A stretch of DNA of 64,000 nucleotides, from positions 1-64,000 of the forward strand of contig NZ_JABURL010000051.1 in the NCBI RefSeq assembly GCF_014762705.1. Direction: 5' to 3'. The DNA is from Cyclobacterium sp. Lineage in GTDB: Bacteria > Bacteroidota > Bacteroidia > Cytophagales > Cyclobacteriaceae. The position numbers and the translations under genes were made by a program. Below the pieces are notes generated by a model. That model was not told the origin of the DNA, did no database searches, and was given only the letters and a program-made list of their open reading frames with translations. Below are positions 61,976-64,000 of this stretch, in pieces (within the stretch, counting starts at the first letter, position 1; the number at the start of each line of letters is the position of its first letter).

Positions 61976-62911
61976 TTATATATTTTCCAGAATGGCCTTT
62001 TGTATCCTGGATGCAATATCGGAACCATTTGCGGGAACAAAAGTTTTGCCGGTAATGTGTTCGTAAAGCTCAATGTACCTGTTGGAAATGTTTTCGATTA
62101 TCCCGGGGCTCATTTCGGGGATAGATTGGCCTTCTTTTCCCTGAAATCCATTTTCAATCAGCCATTGACGGACAAATTCTTTGGAGAGTTGTTTTTGGGG
62201 AAGTCCCTGTTCCTGTCTTTGGGCATATCCCTCCTTATAGAAATAGCGCGAAGAGTCCGGTGTATGGATCTCATCAATCAACAGGATTTCATCTCCATAT
62301 TTGCCGAATTCATACTTTGTATCTACCAAAATCAAACCTTTTTCCCTGGCCATTTCGGATCCCCGCTCAAACAAAGCCCGGGTATATTTTTCTAGTTGCG
62401 CATAATCAGCTTCACCTACTATTCCCTGAGCCAAAATAGCTTCCCTGGAGATATCTTCATCATGGCCTTGATCCGCTTTGGTGGTAGGGGTGATGATGGG
62501 TTCCGGAAGGGGATCATTTTCCTTCAGGCCTTCCGGAAGGGATATGCCGCAAAGGCTTCTTTTTCCTTCCCGGTATTCTCTCCAGGCATGTCCGGCCAAA
62601 TAACCCCTGATTACCATTTCCACTTTGAAAGGCACACATTTTTTTCCTATGGTGACGTTGGGATCAGGGCAAACGGTAACCCAATTGGGGACAATGGAAG
62701 CAGTGGAAGATAGGAAATGGTAGGCGATTTGATTTAAAACCTGCCCTTTATAAGGAATGGGTTTTGGCAGGACCACATCAAAAGCAGAAATTCTGTCTGT
62801 GGCCACCACTGCAATGGTACGCTCGAAAATATATACGTCCCTTACCTTGCCCCGGTAAAAATCAACCTGACCTGGAAATTGATATTGTGTATTTTTTATG
62901 CCTTTGCTCAT
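61976..62911 (-). CDS. purC: Phosphoribosylaminoimidazole-succinocarboxamide synthase
   Basis: 311 residues matching SAICAR synthetase: [86 protein letters not shown] and [14 protein letters not shown]. It joins aspartate to CAIR in de novo purine synthesis. The length is that of the longer bacterial/eukaryotic type. It stands alone with a TATTTTTG element (62939-62932) about 20 nt before the start, a good -7 promoter box. Confidence 0.97.
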   Translation of the reverse strand: MSKGIKNTQYQFPGQVDFYRGKVRDVYIFERTIAVVATDRISAFDVVLPKPIPYKGQVLNQIAYHFLSSTASIVPNWVTVCPDPNVTIGKKCVPFKVEMVIRGYLAGHAWREYREGKRSLCGISLPEGLKENDPLPEPIITPTTKADQGHDEDISREAILAQGIVGEADYAQLEKYTRALFERGSEMAREKGLILVDTKYEFGKYGDEILLIDEIHTPDSSRYFYKEGYAQRQEQGLPQKQLSKEFVRQWLIENGFQGKEGQSIPEMSPGIIENISNRYIELYEHITGKTFVPANGSDIASRIQKAILENI

Positions 62912-62931
62912 GGGATTTTTGATTTAAGATG

Positions 62932-62939
62932 CAAAAATA
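62932..62939 (-). promoter_or_regulatory. -7 promoter element of purC
   Basis: On the minus strand TATTTTTG fits TAnnTTTG. The start codon is 20 nt downstream. No clear TTTG at -33. Confidence 0.45.
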
Positions 62940-63005
62940 AGAAATAATCGCCACCAACTGTAAAATTTTCATTATCCTGTTCCGAATGGATTTCCGGAAC
63001 GAAAG

Positions 63006-63800
63006 TCAGTCTGGGGTTCCCCTTTTAAATTTTCTTTCGCCAAGCAATTTTCCTGCCTCATCGTAGGTAGCAAATTGGCCATGCCGCAAGCCCATCCGGT
63101 AATTGCCCTTCTCCTTTATTTTTCCGTTTTCATGGTAGCTGATATAGGTCCCGTGCCGGACACCATTTTTGTATTCCACCTCAGAAGACTTGGTGCCATC
63201 CGGAAAATAGCTGATATAGCGTCCATCCAGGCTTCCATCTTTATAGGGTTGTTCTGTCAGCAATTGCCCGTCTTCGGCGTACTTTTTCTGTACTCCCTCC
63301 ATCATGCCCTGATCAAACTGTTGCGTTTCCTGTATTTCACCATTTTCGAAAAATATCTCGTTGAGTCCATTGGGTTTTCCATTTTCAAAACGGGTGCGGC
63401 TTTTAAGGGCACCGGATTCATAGTAGGTTTCAAGGGTGCCTTGGATTTCACCATTTAGAAAAAATGCTTTTTGCGCAACTGCTCCATTGGGGAAAAATGA
63501 AGTCACTTCTCCATTCACCAGATCTTCCTCGTATGGAGTTACTTTCAGGGTGTCCCTGCTCTCTGGATGTAATTCATAAAATTTACCTGATTTTTTACCT
63601 TCCCTGAACTGTCCGATTTGGGTCAGGTTTCCAAAGGGGTCGTAAAACCTGTAAGCTCCGTGGGGTATACTGTCTTTGGTCTGAAAACGCTCCTTTACCT
63701 GTGTTTGCTCATCATCGTAATAGGTGGTTTGCTGTTGGGCATTGACTGAAAGGCCATTGAATAAAAAACAAAATACCAGTAGTAACAGGCTTGATTTCAT
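63006..63800 (-). CDS. MORN-repeat (YwqK-type) exported protein
   Basis: 264 residues with a signal peptide (about 1-21) and about nine MORN-like repeats of 20-24 residues with YxxGxxxG or FxNGxxxG turns (YDPFGNLTQIGQFREGKKSGKF shown in part: FREGKKSGK; YESGALKSRTRFENGKPNG; YFPDGTKSSEVEYKNGVRHG; YHENGKIKEKGNYRMGLRHG). YwqK is an antitoxin in Bacillus, but exported MORN proteins in Bacteroidota are of unknown function; a toxin partner is not seen here. Its leader is the same repeat as that of the TolC gene. Confidence 0.9.
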   Translation of the reverse strand: MKSSLLLLVFCFLFNGLSVNAQQQTTYYDDEQTQVKERFQTKDSIPHGAYRFYDPFGNLTQIGQFREGKKSGKFYELHPESRDTLKVTPYEEDLVNGEVTSFFPNGAVAQKAFFLNGEIQGTLETYYESGALKSRTRFENGKPNGLNEIFFENGEIQETQQFDQGMMEGVQKKYAEDGQLLTEQPYKDGSLDGRYISYFPDGTKSSEVEYKNGVRHGTYISYHENGKIKEKGNYRMGLRHGQFATYDEAGKLLGERKFKRGTPD

Positions 63801-63922
63801 TTGTTTATAATTTGTTTTTAATAGGCCAGCCCGATTAGTCGGGGCAGGCTATGGAATCTTTGACGATTAAAATCATCATTGCCCTGTGTGTTTAATGATG
63901 ATTTTAATCGTGTCGATTTCAT
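63801..63922 (-). repeat. Leader repeat with 34-codon ORF, upstream of the MORN-repeat gene
   Basis: 97 of 103 bases (63801-63903) match the inverted copy at 1-103. The ORF starts ATG at 63922, begins MKSTRLKSSL and ends TAT TAA at 63818, 17 nt before the gene start. A hairpin with an 18-bp perfect stem (63863-63880 with 63894-63911) lies inside it. Confidence 0.75.
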
Positions 63923-64000
63923 ATGATTATAATTTGTTATTTAAAGGTCATATGCCCGTCCCTACCTTCGGGAGAATCTCGCATGTTGGATAGTCATCCC
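63923..64000 (-). repeat. Partial second unit of the leader repeat
   Basis: The AT-rich spacer (aaattataatcat) is followed by ggcctttaaa-like and gcgagattc words as in the copy at 61770, with an inserted GC-rich block of about 20 bp (cccgaaggtaggg). It is in tandem with the copy at 63801 and runs out of the window. Confidence 0.55.

Noticed and set aside
1-64000. CRISPR array, prophage, insertion sequence or tRNA gene
   Set aside because: I saw no regular spacer-repeat array, phage structural genes, transposase or cloverleaf outside the tmRNA. Short or divergent elements could be missed by eye.

Overview
The window looks like a chromosomal segment of a Bacteroidota bacterium, most likely order Cytophagales (Cyclobacteriaceae-like, probably marine or an algal-polysaccharide user). 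The reasons are a SusC/SusD pair, fused MacB/FtsX permeases of about 800 residues, a tmRNA with a Bacteroidota-type tag (GESNYAMAA), promoters of the TTTG / TAnnTTTG type, and few Shine-Dalgarno sites. The genus is inference.

Region 1 (about 0.1-25.4 kb) is a two-component-controlled export and envelope module. It holds a TolC-type channel, a histidine kinase and an NtrC-type sigma-54 activator, an HlyD-type adaptor, one ABC ATPase, a 46-codon relic of a permease, four full-length paralogous ABC permeases, a GIN-domain (DUF2807) exported protein and a TetR regulator. Five promoters in this region share one layout: three half-sites one helical turn apart (TGTYCG-N4-CGGACA-N4-TGTYCG), then 59-61 bp, then a -24/-12 (sigma-54) promoter. 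They sit before the adaptor/ATPase genes, the GIN-domain gene and three permease transcription units, the last of which carries two permeases. This is the strongest new signal in the window and ties scattered genes into one regulon. Selfish or accessory genes lie between the permeases: a VapBC pair, a DUF433 gene that runs into a permease gene, an ERCC4 nuclease, a Uma2-family protein and a second RHH/PIN pair.

Region 2 (about 25.6-46.5 kb) is a polysaccharide utilisation locus for a fucose-containing, sulfated and probably acetylated glycan. On the minus strand, in order of transcription, it holds SusC, SusD, a small surface lipoprotein, an acetylesterase/beta-propeller fusion, a GH117/GH43-like enzyme, a GH29 fucosidase, an SGNH esterase, a second GH29, an S1 sulfatase and a GH95-type enzyme. 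Upstream lie a sodium:solute symporter, a Gfo/Idh/MocA oxidoreductase and an L-fuconate dehydratase, pointing to oxidative L-fucose catabolism. A TTAGG-N8-CCTAA palindrome occurs before both the symporter operon and susC, which suggests one repressor for uptake and catabolism.

Region 3 (about 46.6-64 kb) is mostly housekeeping: MltF-like lytic transglycosylase, DoxX-like, DUF421, DUF305 and DUF1801 proteins, tmRNA with a 21-bp terminator, a duplicated CHRD-like lipoprotein, a DASS transporter, a class A beta-lactamase-like lipoprotein, an SBF-type transporter, a queuosine-precursor transporter, RNase Z, a STAS protein, PurC and a MORN-repeat protein. It also holds clustered palindromic repeats (52.47-52.84 kb), a long bulged inverted repeat after a small gene (53.77-53.88 kb), and a leader repeat with a short ORF directly upstream of several genes. 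Two copies of that leader repeat, matching at 97 of 103 positions, sit at opposite ends of the window in opposite orientation.
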